Of a stretch of 32,696 nucleotides of DNA, positions 1 to 8,877 are shown piece after piece. Under the pieces are notes generated by a model. It had not been told where the DNA came from. It ran no database searches and saw nothing but the letters and a program-made list of their open reading frames with translations. The position numbers were made by a program, and so were the translations under genes. Origin of the DNA: Hyphomicrobiales bacterium. GTDB lineage: Bacteria > Pseudomonadota > Alphaproteobacteria > Rhizobiales > Xanthobacteraceae. The first letter of the stretch is position 1. Each line of letters opens with the position of its first letter. The stretch spans positions 1-32,696 of the forward strand of contig JAGXQU010000190.1 in NCBI GenBank assembly GCA_018335895.1, in the 5' to 3' direction.

Positions 1-179
1 AGCCCGACGGCCTCCTCAAGCCGAGCCTGCGGATCGCGGAAGACCGCGCCCGACTCCTTGCCGCGCGAAGTTACCGGCACCACGACCACGACCCTCGTCG
101 CGTCGCGCGCACTCGTTTCGCCTGCCGCCGGGTTATCCGGCTGCCGCGATTTCCTGCGTTTCGGTTTTGCGGGCTCCAA
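1..179 (-). CDS. hflX: GTPase HflX, N-terminal part (runs off the window)
   Basis: This is the first 59 codons of a gene that continues past the left edge. The reading frame opens with TTG at 177-179, directly after the hfq stop codon with no spacer, and starts MEPAKPKRRK. A basic, low-complexity leader is followed by a strand-like run VVVVVPVTSRG (about residues 30-40) and then RDPQARLEEAVGL, which resembles the start of the HflX N-terminal domain. HflX is a ribosome-associated GTPase that acts on stalled or heat-damaged ribosomes. The hfq-hflX order is common in proteobacteria, which supports the call although no G-motif is inside the window. The zero spacing suggests translational coupling to hfq. 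The rare TTG start is inferred from frame and context, because no ATG is available nearby. Confidence 0.8.
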   Translation of the reverse strand, partial: MEPAKPKRRKSRQPDNPAAGETSARDATRVVVVVPVTSRGKESGAVFRDPQARLEEAVG

Positions 180-443
180 CTAGAGCTTGTCTCCGGCGGC
201 GATGCTGTCGTCCGTACCTTCGAACAAGGATATGGGTGCGCCAGGCATGATCGTCGAGATCGCGTGCTTGTAGACGAGCTGCCCGTGTCCGTCCCTGCGC
301 AGCAATACGCAGAAGTTATCGAACCACGTCACGACGCCCTGCAACTTCACCCCGTTTACGAGAAAGATCGTAAGCGGGGTTTTGTTCTTCCTGACGAAAT
401 TGAGAAAGGTATCCTGGAGATTCTGGTTTCTTTCCGCCGCCAT
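180..443 (-). CDS. hfq: RNA chaperone Hfq
   Basis: An 87-residue protein starting [15 protein letters not shown]. It carries both Sm motifs: the Sm1 region (residues about 10-50, including [20 protein letters not shown]) and the Sm2 signature YKHAIST (about 60-66). A short acidic tail follows. Hfq forms a hexameric ring that pairs small RNAs with mRNAs and, in rhizobia, also influences nitrogen-fixation regulators. The frame is open for 39 codons upstream, but the ATG at 441-443 is chosen because it gives the family N-terminus and is preceded by a strong purine-rich ribosome site (AAGAAGGAAA). The length fits alphaproteobacterial Hfq, which is shorter than the E. coli protein. hflX follows immediately. 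Confidence 0.97.
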   Translation of the reverse strand: MAAERNQNLQDTFLNFVRKNKTPLTIFLVNGVKLQGVVTWFDNFCVLLRRDGHGQLVYKHAISTIMPGAPISLFEGTDDSIAAGDKL

Positions 444-610
444 GGGGATTTTCCTTCTTGGTTCGGGCGAGCGATTTGTGGGATGGCCCTTTCCGGCCAC
501 CCTGCCCGGACATTTTGTGTCCGTATCGACTATTAGATGCACGTTCCTGCCGCCGCGCAAGATTGTACCGTCACAACTTGGCGATTGTTTCTTACAGGTA
601 TTTCAACGCC
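444..610 (-). promoter_or_regulatory. hfq leader and probable promoter region with two hairpins
   Basis: This is the 167-bp gap between the transaminase stop and the hfq start. In the sense direction of hfq it contains a hairpin with arms GGACA/TGTCC and an A-rich loop (508-522). A second hairpin follows with 8-bp arms GGGTGGCC/GGCCATCC, including one G-U pair (481-502). The ribosome site comes next, just before the ATG. A TACAAT hexamer (562-567 on the complementary strand) could be a -10 element, but I find no matching -35. Hairpins and gap are visible; promoter and regulatory roles are inferred. Confidence 0.4.
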
Positions 611-1477
611 TTACGTTATGGAACGGCCTAATTCCGCCTTCCGGTAGAACGCTTCTCGCAGCCGGGTCGTAAGCGGACCCGGTCTACCGGACCCGACCGC
701 ACTGCCGTCGATCCGGACCACAGGCATCACGGTTTGGGTCGCAGAAGTGAGGAAAGCTTCGTCCGCAGCGCGTACCTCTTCCACGGTAAAGGCTCGTAAG
801 TCCACTTTGATCTGGAGGTCCGCCGCGAGCTCCTTCACGACCATCATGGTGATCCCGGTAAGGATACGGCTGGAACTCTCGCGCGTACGAAGAATACCGT
901 CCTTCACGATCCACGCATTCGATGACGCTCCTTCGGTGACGAAACCCTCGTCATCCACGAACCAGGCGTCCTTAGCACCCGCCTCCTTCGCGGCCTGACG
1001 CGCAAGCACATTCGGCAGCAGCCCTATCGTTTTGATGTCGACGCGACCCCAGCGATCGTCCGGTACCGTAATGACGGAAATTCCCGTTCTCGCACTCGCG
1101 TCGATTTTCGCTCGATCGAGCGCACGCACCGTCACGACAAGAGCCGCTTTGGGCGACCTCTCCGGGAAGCCATGATCGCGCCGCGCCACGCCGCGCGTGA
1201 TCTGAACGTAAACGAGGCCTTCCCTTACCCGATTGCGCCGGACGGTTTCCGCGACAACGAAACGAAGCGGCTCACTTGAGAGCGGCGGCACAATGCGCAG
1301 CGCGGCCAGCGAACGCGATAGCCGCTCGAAATGACGGCGCTCATCCACAAGCGCTCCATCCCGGATCTCGCAGACTTCGTACACCCCGTCGCCAAGCTGA
1401 TAGCCGCGGTCTTCAACGTGAACGTGAGCCTCTCCAAATGGAAGATATCGTCCATTCACGTATGCGATGCGCGACAT
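611..1477 (-). CDS. dat: D-amino-acid transaminase (class IV PLP aminotransferase)
   Basis: A 288-residue fold-type IV PLP enzyme. The N-terminus (VNGRYLPFGEAHVHVEDRGYQ) and the VYEV segment near residue 32 match the D-alanine/branched-chain aminotransferase family. The PLP-binding lysine is probably K149 in RVDIKTIGLLPN, and TEGASSN (181-187) supplies the conserved cofactor-side glutamate. D-amino-acid transaminases exchange amino groups between D-amino acids and 2-oxo acids, giving for example D-glutamate for peptidoglycan. Class IV members are hard to separate by eye, so a branched-chain or 4-amino-4-deoxychorismate role is possible, but the D-AAT-like motif set favours this call. The gene lies 15 bp downstream of ntrX and upstream of hfq, so it is probably cotranscribed with the nitrogen-control genes. 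Confidence 0.82.
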   Translation of the reverse strand: MSRIAYVNGRYLPFGEAHVHVEDRGYQLGDGVYEVCEIRDGALVDERRHFERLSRSLAALRIVPPLSSEPLRFVVAETVRRNRVREGLVYVQITRGVARRDHGFPERSPKAALVVTVRALDRAKIDASARTGISVITVPDDRWGRVDIKTIGLLPNVLARQAAKEAGAKDAWFVDDEGFVTEGASSNAWIVKDGILRTRESSSRILTGITMMVVKELAADLQIKVDLRAFTVEEVRAADEAFLTSATQTVMPVVRIDGSAVGSGRPGPLTTRLREAFYRKAELGRSIT

Positions 1478-1492
1478 CTGCGGAAAGCCGGC

Positions 1493-2872
1493 CTAGCGGT
1501 CCCGCTCGTCGATCCCGAGCGCTTTCAGCTTGCGGTGCAAGGCCGAACGCTCCATCCCCACGAACTCCGCGGTACGTGAGATATTTCCGCTAAAGCGGTT
1601 GATCTGCGCCACGAGATATTCCCGCTCGAATACTTCGCGGGCGTCGCGGAGCGGAAGGCTCATCAGCTGTTCGCCGCCGTTGCCGTTCGGCATGCTCGGC
1701 ACCAGCGAACCGACGTCGGGCGGAAGCAGACTCGCTGTGATCGTGCTGTGGGCGTCGCCGCCCGCGAGAATAAGAAGCCGCTCCACGTTGTTGCGAAGCT
1801 GGCGCACGTTGCCCGGCCAGTCGTGCGACTGGAGTACCGCAAGCGCGTCCTCGCCGATCGTCCGTTTCGACAGGCCGGTCGTAATGGAAATCTGCTCGAG
1901 AAAGTGCTGTACGAGTTCGGGGATATCCTCTCGGCGCTCCGCAAGCGGAGGCACCCGGATCGGAACCACGCTCAGGCGGTGGAACAGGTCTTCCCGGAAG
2001 CGGCCATCCGCGATCTCCTGTTCGATGTCTCGCGCCGTCGAGGAGATGACGCGCACGTCGACCTGCACCCTCACGTTTCCCTTCAGCCGCTGAAAGGTCT
2101 GCTCGGTGAGCACGCGCAGGATTCTGTTCTGCGTCTCTTTGGGCATGTCGGCGATTTCGTCGATGAACAGCGTCCCGCCGTCCGCTTCCTCGAGCGCGCC
2201 GACCTTGCGCGGATGCTCGCCGTCGCCCTCGGTGCCGAATAGCTCAAGCTCCATGCGCTCCGGCGTAATCGCCGCCGCATTGATGACGACGAAAGGACCG
2301 TGCGCGCGGGCCGAGGCATTATGGATCATCCGCGCGGTGAGTTCCTTGCCGCAGCCCGAAGGTCCTACGATCAGGATACGGCTGTTGGTCGGCGCGACGC
2401 GCTCAATGGTCTGGCGAAGCGAATTCATCGCGGCGGATTGTCCAACCAGCGCTTGCGCGTGCGGGGTCAGTTGCTTCAGCGAATTCACTTCGCGGCGCAG
2501 CCGCAAGGTTTCGATCGCACGGCTTGCGATCACGACCAGCCGGTCGGCGTTGAACGGCTTTTCGATAAAGTCGTATGCGCCTTGCTTGATCGCGGCGACC
2601 GCGGTTTCGATATTGCCGTGCCCGGAAATCATCACGACCGGCAATTCGGGGTGATCGGCCTTGATGACATCGAGGAGCGCGAGGCCGTCGAGCCGGCTGC
2701 CTTCGAGCCAGATATCGAGCAGCACGAGCTGCGGCCGCCGGCTTTCGATCGCCGTCAATGCATCATCGGCGTTGCCCGCGGTGCGGACGACATAGCCTTC
2801 GTCCTCCAGAATGCCCGCGACCAGATCGCGAATGTCCGCTTCATCGTCGACTACAAGGATATCGTTCGCCAT
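1493..2872 (-). CDS. ntrX: NtrX nitrogen response regulator
   Basis: A 459-residue response regulator. The receiver domain (about 1-120) has the acidic pocket DD at 9-10 and the phosphoacceptor D53 in LLDIWLEG. An AAA+ domain follows, with Walker A GPSGCGKE (170-177) and Walker B TLFIDEI (234-240). A Fis-type helix-turn-helix ends the protein (NISRTAEFVGMERSALHRKL). The L1 loop region (about 210-230) reads ELFGTEGDGEHPRKVGALEEA and lacks the GAFTGA motif that sigma-54 activators use, so this protein probably does not remodel sigma-54 RNA polymerase in the standard way. It starts 2 bp after the ntrY stop, so the pair is translationally coupled. Partner kinase: NtrY. The pair is linked to nitrogen, redox and envelope control in alphaproteobacteria. 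Confidence 0.96.
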   Translation of the reverse strand: MANDILVVDDEADIRDLVAGILEDEGYVVRTAGNADDALTAIESRRPQLVLLDIWLEGSRLDGLALLDVIKADHPELPVVMISGHGNIETAVAAIKQGAYDFIEKPFNADRLVVIASRAIETLRLRREVNSLKQLTPHAQALVGQSAAMNSLRQTIERVAPTNSRILIVGPSGCGKELTARMIHNASARAHGPFVVINAAAITPERMELELFGTEGDGEHPRKVGALEEADGGTLFIDEIADMPKETQNRILRVLTEQTFQRLKGNVRVQVDVRVISSTARDIEQEIADGRFREDLFHRLSVVPIRVPPLAERREDIPELVQHFLEQISITTGLSKRTIGEDALAVLQSHDWPGNVRQLRNNVERLLILAGGDAHSTITASLLPPDVGSLVPSMPNGNGGEQLMSLPLRDAREVFEREYLVAQINRFSGNISRTAEFVGMERSALHRKLKALGIDERDR

Positions 2873-2874
2873 CT

Positions 2875-5139
2875 TCAGCTCACTGCGTCCTGTTTGTTGC
2901 TTTCAGCCGCGTTGACCGCGGCATTCGTTCCGTTTGCTGCGAGCGTCAGCCTGATCCAGGCGCCGCGCCCCCCCGCGAAATCGGCCGGTGCATCGTTCAG
3001 TTCGATACGCCCGCCGTGTTCCTCGAAAATCTTGCCGACGATCGCGAGTCCGAGCCCGGTCCCCTTCTCGCGCGTCGTGACGTAGGGTTCGAGCAGGCGG
3101 TCGCGGTTTTCTTTCGGCAGCCCGGGGCCGTTGTCGATCACGTCGATTGCGATCATGCTGCCCTCGCGGGTCGCGCGGACCAGAATGCGGCCCTTCTCCC
3201 GTTCGTCCTGCGGCAAAGCCTCGATCGCCTCGCCCGCGTTCTTCAGAATGTTTGTCAGCGCCTGCGAGATCAGCCGCCGATCGAACCGCGCCGTCATGAC
3301 GCCCTGCGGAAGTTCGGTTTCGAATTTGATGTTCTGATGGCCGACCCGCTGCAGAAATACGGCCTGACGGATCGTTTCCGCGAGATCCTGCGATTCCACC
3401 ACGGGCTTGGGCATGCGCGCAAAGGACGAAAACTCGTCCACCATGCGGCCGATGTCGCCGACCTGCCGGATGATCGTCTCGGTGCACTGTTCGAAGATCT
3501 CGCGGTCCTGAAGCAATGTCTTTCCGTACTTGCGCTTCAGGCGTTCGGCGGAAAGCTGGATCGGCGTCAGCGGATTCTTGATCTCATGCGCGATGCGGCG
3601 CGCGATATCCGCCCAGGCAGAACTGCGCTGCGCCGTCACCAGTTCGGTAATATCGTCGAGCGTAATCACGTAGCCGTGCTCGGTTTCGTCGGCCTGCTCG
3701 GTCGTCACGCGTACGTTGAAGGTGCGCTCGCGGCCCCCGCGCGACATGGAGATGGTGCCGTTCACGCGCTGACTGTCGGCAAAGGCCTCGCGGATGAGAC
3801 CTGCTATCTCGGGCAGGACTTCGGCTGCATCCTTGCCGGTCATCTGGCCTTCCCGGACGCCAAGCAGCCGCTCCGCGGAGCGATTAATGATAGTGATCTT
3901 GCCGGCTGCATCGAGGCCGATAACCCCGGCACCGACGCCCGCGAGCACGGCCTCCGAAAAGCGGCGGCGTTCGTCGATCTGGTCGCGCGCGCGGATGAGG
4001 TCGGAGTTCTGCGCGCGGAGCTCCGAGGTCATTTTGTTGAAGCTCTCGCCGAGATTGGCGAGATCGCCTTCGGACTGGCGAACCGGAACCTGCACATACA
4101 GGTTGCCGGAAGCGACGAGATCGGCTGCGGTAATCAGGCGGCGGATCGGCGCTACGAGACGGTTCGCGAAGTTGAGGCCGATCCAAACCGAAGACAGCAG
4201 CAGGATCATCGCGATCACCGCATACATCAGCGCGAATGCGATCTGCACGCCGAAACGCCTTTGCTCAAGCCCGCGATACTCGAGCAGGTTGGCTTCCGTC
4301 TGCCGGAGATACTGGATCACGCGCGGGTCGATCGGCCGCGCGACGAAGAGAAATGTGTCCTCGAAATTGATGATCGGGATAATGGCGGCGACGTAATCCG
4401 CCGACGGTGAAACATACACGATCGGCTGTTGCGCGGTCGCTTCCGCGACCTTGATGTTCTGCGGGATGAGAAACTCGCGCCCGACATTGACGTCGGCCTT
4501 TTCGAGCACCGTAAGGTCCGAGCGTATCAGCACGGCGCTTGGCACGCCGCGCACCTGCGCCTGAAACGTCAGAACCTGCCGGAACTTCGTACGATCGGTG
4601 TCGTAGAGTTCTTTCATCCGCGTCAGGTCGCTCGCCATCGCGACCAGATCCTGCCGGATGTTCAAGCCATGTTCGCGTACATACGTTTCGGCTACCGTAA
4701 GCGCGTTGCCGATGATTGCGCGTGTCCGCAACGAGAACCAGCGGTCGAGGCCGCGGTCGAGTGTGATGCTCGCGATCACCGCGACGAGAATGGCGGGCAC
4801 GACGGCGACGATGCCGAACAGAAGAACGATGCGGCCATGCAGACGGGCGCCGGCCCTGCCCCTGCGTTGCGCGCGGATGACGTTGATGACTTCCCACGCG
4901 ACGACGACGAACAGAATCGCGACCATGCCGGCGTTCGCGAGCAGCACCGTCACGACCACGTTATGGGTCGGGGAAATCCGGGTCATGCCGGTCAGGACGA
5001 GGAAGGTGACCAGCGCCGAAAGCAGCGACATCACCACCATGAACGGCGCGAAGTAACTGCTCAGCCGTCGCGGCGGTTTCGGGAACGGAGCCGACTGGGC
5101 CGGCAGCTCGCTATCGGTGGGGGCGATTGTGTCGGTCAT
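2875..5139 (-). CDS. ntrY: NtrY membrane sensor histidine kinase
   Basis: A 754-residue kinase. Two hydrophobic segments lie near residues 32-52 and 60-85, another at about 103-126, then an extracytoplasmic sensing region (about 130-295) and a further membrane segment at about 298-324. A HAMP domain follows (about 325-378), then a PAS domain (about 395-500). The phosphoacceptor is H518 in [13 protein letters not shown]. The ATPase domain shows the N box LTNILKNAGEAIEA, the G1 box DNGPGLP and the G2 box KGTGLGLAI. The protein should sense a signal at the membrane and phosphorylate NtrX. It lies 125 bp downstream of ntrC, so it may have its own promoter (see 5140-5264) and also receive read-through from ntrBC. 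Confidence 0.96.
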   Translation of the reverse strand: MTDTIAPTDSELPAQSAPFPKPPRRLSSYFAPFMVVMSLLSALVTFLVLTGMTRISPTHNVVVTVLLANAGMVAILFVVVAWEVINVIRAQRRGRAGARLHGRIVLLFGIVAVVPAILVAVIASITLDRGLDRWFSLRTRAIIGNALTVAETYVREHGLNIRQDLVAMASDLTRMKELYDTDRTKFRQVLTFQAQVRGVPSAVLIRSDLTVLEKADVNVGREFLIPQNIKVAEATAQQPIVYVSPSADYVAAIIPIINFEDTFLFVARPIDPRVIQYLRQTEANLLEYRGLEQRRFGVQIAFALMYAVIAMILLLSSVWIGLNFANRLVAPIRRLITAADLVASGNLYVQVPVRQSEGDLANLGESFNKMTSELRAQNSDLIRARDQIDERRRFSEAVLAGVGAGVIGLDAAGKITIINRSAERLLGVREGQMTGKDAAEVLPEIAGLIREAFADSQRVNGTISMSRGGRERTFNVRVTTEQADETEHGYVITLDDITELVTAQRSSAWADIARRIAHEIKNPLTPIQLSAERLKRKYGKTLLQDREIFEQCTETIIRQVGDIGRMVDEFSSFARMPKPVVESQDLAETIRQAVFLQRVGHQNIKFETELPQGVMTARFDRRLISQALTNILKNAGEAIEALPQDEREKGRILVRATREGSMIAIDVIDNGPGLPKENRDRLLEPYVTTREKGTGLGLAIVGKIFEEHGGRIELNDAPADFAGGRGAWIRLTLAANGTNAAVNAAESNKQDAVS

Positions 5140-5264
5140 GCATTGCGATCAGGACCGGACCACCCGGCGGCCTGGTGCATACTAACAACACTGGTGCAAA
5201 AATGTGACAGACCTAGGTAGCCAAATTGGGTGGCTAACCAGCCATCTTGATGGATTCCGGGGTT
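5140..5264 (-). promoter_or_regulatory. ntrC-ntrY intergenic region with NtrC-like half-sites and an inverted repeat
   Basis: Two identical copies of CTGGTGCA lie at 5172-5179 and 5191-5198, 19 bp apart as direct repeats. TGGTGCA is the right half of the known NtrC dyad (TGCACY-N5-GGTGCA), but no facing left half is present, so these are half-sites at best. Nearer ntrC an inverted repeat TAGCCA-N7-TGGCTA occupies 5218-5236, and CCATC-TT-GATGG occupies 5242-5253. These could weakly terminate ntrC transcripts or form a protein-binding site. No clear sigma-70 or sigma-54 promoter could be placed. The repeats are seen directly; the regulatory meaning is inferred. Confidence 0.4.
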
Positions 5265-6707
5265 TCAGCGGGTCGAACGGATTACCTGGATATCAAGATC
5301 CCTGATTTTCTTCCGCAACGTGTTCCGGTTCACCCCCAGAAGCTCGGCGGCCTTGATCTGGTTGCCGCGGGTCGCCGCAAGTGCCGCCGAGATCAGCGGC
5401 GTCTCGACCTCGCGGAGGATGCGGTGGTAGAGGCCCGGTGGCGGCAGGTTATCGCCGAAGCCGCCGAAGTATTTCGACAGATGCCGTTCGGTAGAGGCGC
5501 CAAGCGACTCGTCTTTCGCGCTGGCCTCCGGCGACGGCTCGGCGGCGGGCTGCGCCAGTTCTGAATCGATGATCGCGAGCGAAATCACTTCCTGCGGATA
5601 GAGTGCCGAGAGACGGCGCACGAGATTTTCAAGTTCGCGGACGTTTCCCGGCCAGCGATACCGTCGCAGTCGCTCGAGCGCTGCGTTCTCGATCTGCTTC
5701 TGCGGCAAGCCTTCCCGCGCGGCGATCGTGAAGAAGTGCCGGATCAGGTCCGGGACATCTTCCGTACGCTCGCGCAGCGGCGGCAGCCGGAGCGGCACGA
5801 CATTGAGGCGGAAGAACAGATCCTCGCGGAACAAACCCTGCTGAATCAGAATCCGCAGATCCTTGTTGGTAGCCGCGATGATGCGGACATCCGACTTGAT
5901 CGGCGTCCGGCCGCCGACCGTCGTGTATTCGCCCTGTTGCAGCACGCGCAACAGACGGGTCTGCGCCTCCATCGGCATGTCACCGATTTCGTCGAGGAAC
6001 AGCGTGCCGCCTTCTGCCTGCTCAAAGCGGCCGATGTTCTTCGTGTTCGCTCCCGTAAACGCGCCCTTCTCGTGACCGAACAATTCGGCCTCGATCAGGT
6101 CGCGCGGGATCGCAGCCATGTTGATCGGCACGAACGGGCCGGAACGGCGTTTGCCGTAATCGTGCAGCGCGCGCGCCACCAGTTCCTTGCCGGTACCGGA
6201 TTCACCCGTGATCATCACCGTGAGATCGGTCTGCATCAGCCGCGCGAGCAGCCGGTAAATTTCCTGCATCGCAGGCGAACGGCCGACGAGCGGAATGTTC
6301 TCCATGTCCTCCGGCTTGGAGGATGCCGAATTGGTCTTCTTCGGCTCGGAAAGCGCGCGCCCGACGATGCCGATCAGCTCCTTCAGGTCGAACGGCTTCG
6401 GCAGATATTCGTAAGCGCCGTGTTCGGAAGCCTTGATCGCGGTCATGAACGTGTTCTGCGCGCTCATGACGATCACCGGCAGTTCCGGCCGCATCTTCTT
6501 CAGGCGCGGCAGCATGCTGAACGCGTCCTCGTCGGGCATGACGACGTCGGTAATCACGAGGTCGCCGTCGCCCTGGCTGACCCAGCGCCAGAGCGTCGCG
6601 GCGTTGCCGCAGGAGCGCACTTCGTAACCGGCGCGCGACAGCGCCTGACTGAGCACAGTGCGGATTGCAGAGTCGTCGTCAGCAACAAGAATGTTTCCAG
6701 AAGGCAT
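5265..6707 (-). CDS. ntrC: NtrC nitrogen regulator, sigma-54-dependent activator
   Basis: A 480-residue activator with all three standard parts. The receiver domain has phosphoacceptor D54 in [10 protein letters not shown]. The AAA+ domain has Walker A GESGTGKE (168-175) and an intact GAFTGA loop (215-220), so it can contact sigma-54. The C-terminal Fis-type HTH contains [20 protein letters not shown]. NtrC-P activates ammonium assimilation and nitrogen scavenging genes when nitrogen is short. The frame extends 33 codons upstream inside ntrB, but the ATG at 6705-6707 gives the family start [12 protein letters not shown] and has a GAGGA ribosome site overlapping the ntrB stop. The gap to ntrB is 11 bp, which fits a two-gene unit under NtrB. 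Confidence 0.98.
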   Translation of the reverse strand: MPSGNILVADDDSAIRTVLSQALSRAGYEVRSCGNAATLWRWVSQGDGDLVITDVVMPDEDAFSMLPRLKKMRPELPVIVMSAQNTFMTAIKASEHGAYEYLPKPFDLKELIGIVGRALSEPKKTNSASSKPEDMENIPLVGRSPAMQEIYRLLARLMQTDLTVMITGESGTGKELVARALHDYGKRRSGPFVPINMAAIPRDLIEAELFGHEKGAFTGANTKNIGRFEQAEGGTLFLDEIGDMPMEAQTRLLRVLQQGEYTTVGGRTPIKSDVRIIAATNKDLRILIQQGLFREDLFFRLNVVPLRLPPLRERTEDVPDLIRHFFTIAAREGLPQKQIENAALERLRRYRWPGNVRELENLVRRLSALYPQEVISLAIIDSELAQPAAEPSPEASAKDESLGASTERHLSKYFGGFGDNLPPPGLYHRILREVETPLISAALAATRGNQIKAAELLGVNRNTLRKKIRDLDIQVIRSTR

Positions 6708-6718
6708 TTGCGCCGTCC

Positions 6719-7852
6719 TCACTGATCCGTATGCGCAATCGCGCCGTTTTGAGAATAGGTAGGCATCAATACGCGGAACGTCGTGCGTCTCGGCTGGCTG
6801 TCGCACTCGACAATGCCGCCGTGATCGCCGATGATTTTTGCGACGAGCGCGAGGCCGAGGCCGCTGCCGCTGGTCTTGGTCGTGACGAAAGGATCGAACA
6901 GGTGCGGACGGACGTCCTCCGGCACGCCGGGGCCGTTATCGCGCACGCAGAACTCGAGCGGCAGGCTCACGCGCGTCGAAGAACCGGGAACCGTGAGCCG
7001 CACGCCGGGCCGGAACGCGGTGCTGAGATGAATTTCGCCTTCGTCGGCGTCGCCGATCGCTTCCGCCGCATTCTTGATGAGGTTCAGAAACACCTGCACG
7101 AGCTGGTCGCGGTTAGCGAAAACCGGGGGCAAGGAGGGGTCGTATTCCTCGACGAATTTGATGCGGCTCGCGAAACCCGAAGCTGCGAGTTTCTTCACAT
7201 GCTCCAGCACGGCATGAATGTTCACGGCACTGCGCTCGATCGGGCGCTCATCGGAAAATACTTCCATGCGGTCGACGAGCTTCACGATCCGGTCGGCTTC
7301 GTCGCAGATCAGGCGAGTCAGTGCGCGGTCGCCGTCATCCGCGGATTGTTCGAGCAGTTGAGCTGCGCCGCGGATGCCGGAGAGAGGATTCTTGATTTCA
7401 TGCGCGAGCATGGAGGCAAGAGCCGTGACCGAGCGGGCAGCGCCGCGATGCGTTAGCTGCCGGTCGATCTTGTCGGCCATCGTGCGCTCCTGCAGCATAA
7501 CGACGACCTGATCGGGGTTATCGGGCATCGGCGCGACATGGATATCGACGACGCGCTCGCCGCCGTTCCGCGGCGTACCGAGATCGACACGGTACTCGTT
7601 CACCGCGGCGTTGCGAGCCCTCACCTGCTCGATCAGCGCGATCAGCGGGCTGCCGAACGGAACGATCTCGTGGATGCGGTGGCGGCGCAGCACCGGTACG
7701 CCGGCTTCGAAGAAGGCTTCCGCGGCTGCGTTCGCGTTCGCGATCGTCCCGCTGGAAGAAATCGTGATCACCGGATGCGGAAGCGCATCGAGCACCGCAT
7801 CGGCGGCGCCGGAAACTTGCGTCAAGGGCTTTTCCACGCGGGCATTTCTCAT
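6719..7852 (-). CDS. ntrB: NtrB (NRII) nitrogen sensor kinase/phosphatase
   Basis: A 377-residue soluble histidine kinase with no membrane segment. A PAS-like domain occupies about residues 15-125 ([16 protein letters not shown]). The dimerisation and phosphotransfer helix carries H151 in [20 protein letters not shown], typical of NtrB. The ATPase domain has the N box [14 protein letters not shown], the G1 box DNGPGVP and the G2 box [10 protein letters not shown]. NtrB phosphorylates or dephosphorylates NtrC in response to the PII protein. Its ATG overlaps the dusB stop by 4 bp (ATGA, 7849-7852), so dusB, ntrB and ntrC form one translationally coupled unit, an arrangement common in alphaproteobacteria. 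Confidence 0.97.
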   Translation of the reverse strand: MRNARVEKPLTQVSGAADAVLDALPHPVITISSSGTIANANAAAEAFFEAGVPVLRRHRIHEIVPFGSPLIALIEQVRARNAAVNEYRVDLGTPRNGGERVVDIHVAPMPDNPDQVVVMLQERTMADKIDRQLTHRGAARSVTALASMLAHEIKNPLSGIRGAAQLLEQSADDGDRALTRLICDEADRIVKLVDRMEVFSDERPIERSAVNIHAVLEHVKKLAASGFASRIKFVEEYDPSLPPVFANRDQLVQVFLNLIKNAAEAIGDADEGEIHLSTAFRPGVRLTVPGSSTRVSLPLEFCVRDNGPGVPEDVRPHLFDPFVTTKTSGSGLGLALVAKIIGDHGGIVECDSQPRRTTFRVLMPTYSQNGAIAHTDQ

Positions 7853-8877
7853 GCGGCGGCTTTCCAGCCGAGTTCATCGAACGCGTCACGGATGCCGAGC
7901 ACCACGTGCGACGGAGAGTTCTCTGCAAGCAAAAGCGCGCGCCAGTGCTTCACCCAATCCGCGGACAGATTGACCGCATGCGCTGCGGCCTCCAGCGCCC
8001 AGCCGATATGCTTCCGGGCTTCCTTCGCGCCGCGCGCATGACCGTACTGGCCGAGCCAGGCGTCGTAGAGTTCGATCAGGTTGTCGCGCTGATCTTCGAT
8101 CTCGGGATCGGGTGCGCGGGCCCCGGTCGCGAGAAAGCGCGCGATATTTCCAGGCAGCCACGGGCGGCCACGGGCGGCACGGCCAACCATCACGGCGTCC
8201 GCTCCGGATTCCGCGATCATCGCCGCGGCGTCTTCGTAGGTTGCAAGATCCCCGTTTGCGACGACCGGGATCGAAACGGCCGCTTTCACGCGGGAAATCG
8301 CCCGCCAGTTTGCATTGCCTTTGTAGAACTGCTGGCGCGTGCGGCCGTGTACAGTCACTAGCTTGACACCGGCCGCTTCCGCGCGCCGCGCAAGCTCGGG
8401 CGCGACGATCGCGCTGTCGTCCCAGCCAAGCCGCATCTTCACGGTGACCGGGATTTTGACAGCCCCGACCGCCGCCTCGATTAGGCGAACCGCGTTGTCG
8501 ATGTCGCGCAAAAGAGCTGCACCGGCCGCTCCGGTCGTCACCGACTTCGCTGGGCACCCCATATTGAGATCGACGATGTCCGCGCCCGCGGCTTCGGCGA
8601 TACGCGCCCCTTCCGCGAGCCAGCGGGTTTCGCAGCCAGCAAGTTGGACGACATGCAGCCCGACGCCCGAACCTTCCGCGCGGAGCTGCGCTTCAGCGCT
8701 GCCGCCGGCGAGCCACTCGCAGGCGATCATCTCGGAAACCACGAGCCCCGAGCCATAGCGGGTTGCCATCCGCCGGAACGGCAAGTCCGTGATCCCTGCC
8801 ATCGGCGCGAGAAATGCCCGCGCTGCAATCTCATGAGGACCAATCTGCAGGCTCTTGCTGGTCGGTGGTGTGTTCAC
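7849..8877 (-). CDS. dusB: tRNA-dihydrouridine synthase DusB (NifR3-like)
   Basis: A 342-residue flavin enzyme with a TIM-barrel domain starting at [15 protein letters not shown]. It shows the Dus signature [11 protein letters not shown] with the catalytic cysteine at about C108, and the later [10 protein letters not shown] segment and [12 protein letters not shown], which bind tRNA and FMN phosphate in the family. It reduces uridines to dihydrouridine in tRNA. The nifR3 name reflects its long-known position ahead of ntrBC. The start is uncertain: GTG at 8875-8877 gives a family-like short leader, while an in-frame GTG at 8914-8916 would add 13 residues. It is the first gene of the ntrBC unit and is transcribed divergently from ispDF. 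Confidence 0.93.
   Translation of the reverse strand: MNTPPTSKSLQIGPHEIAARAFLAPMAGITDLPFRRMATRYGSGLVVSEMIACEWLAGGSAEAQLRAEGSGVGLHVVQLAGCETRWLAEGARIAEAAGADIVDLNMGCPAKSVTTGAAGAALLRDIDNAVRLIEAAVGAVKIPVTVKMRLGWDDSAIVAPELARRAEAAGVKLVTVHGRTRQQFYKGNANWRAISRVKAAVSIPVVANGDLATYEDAAAMIAESGADAVMVGRAARGRPWLPGNIARFLATGARAPDPEIEDQRDNLIELYDAWLGQYGHARGAKEARKHIGWALEAAAHAVNLSADWVKHWRALLLAENSPSHVVLGIRDAFDELGWKAAA

Noticed and set aside
2758-4410. A 550-codon open frame on the plus strand opposite ntrY and ntrX
   Set aside because: It lies entirely antisense to two well-conserved genes, has an Arg/His/Asp-rich composition and no recognisable domain. Long antisense frames are expected in GC-rich DNA.
8152-8187. 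Tandem CACGGGCGGC-like repeat
   Set aside because: It lies in the conserved GRAARGRPW coding segment of dusB, and the repetition follows from the Arg/Gly/Ala codons.
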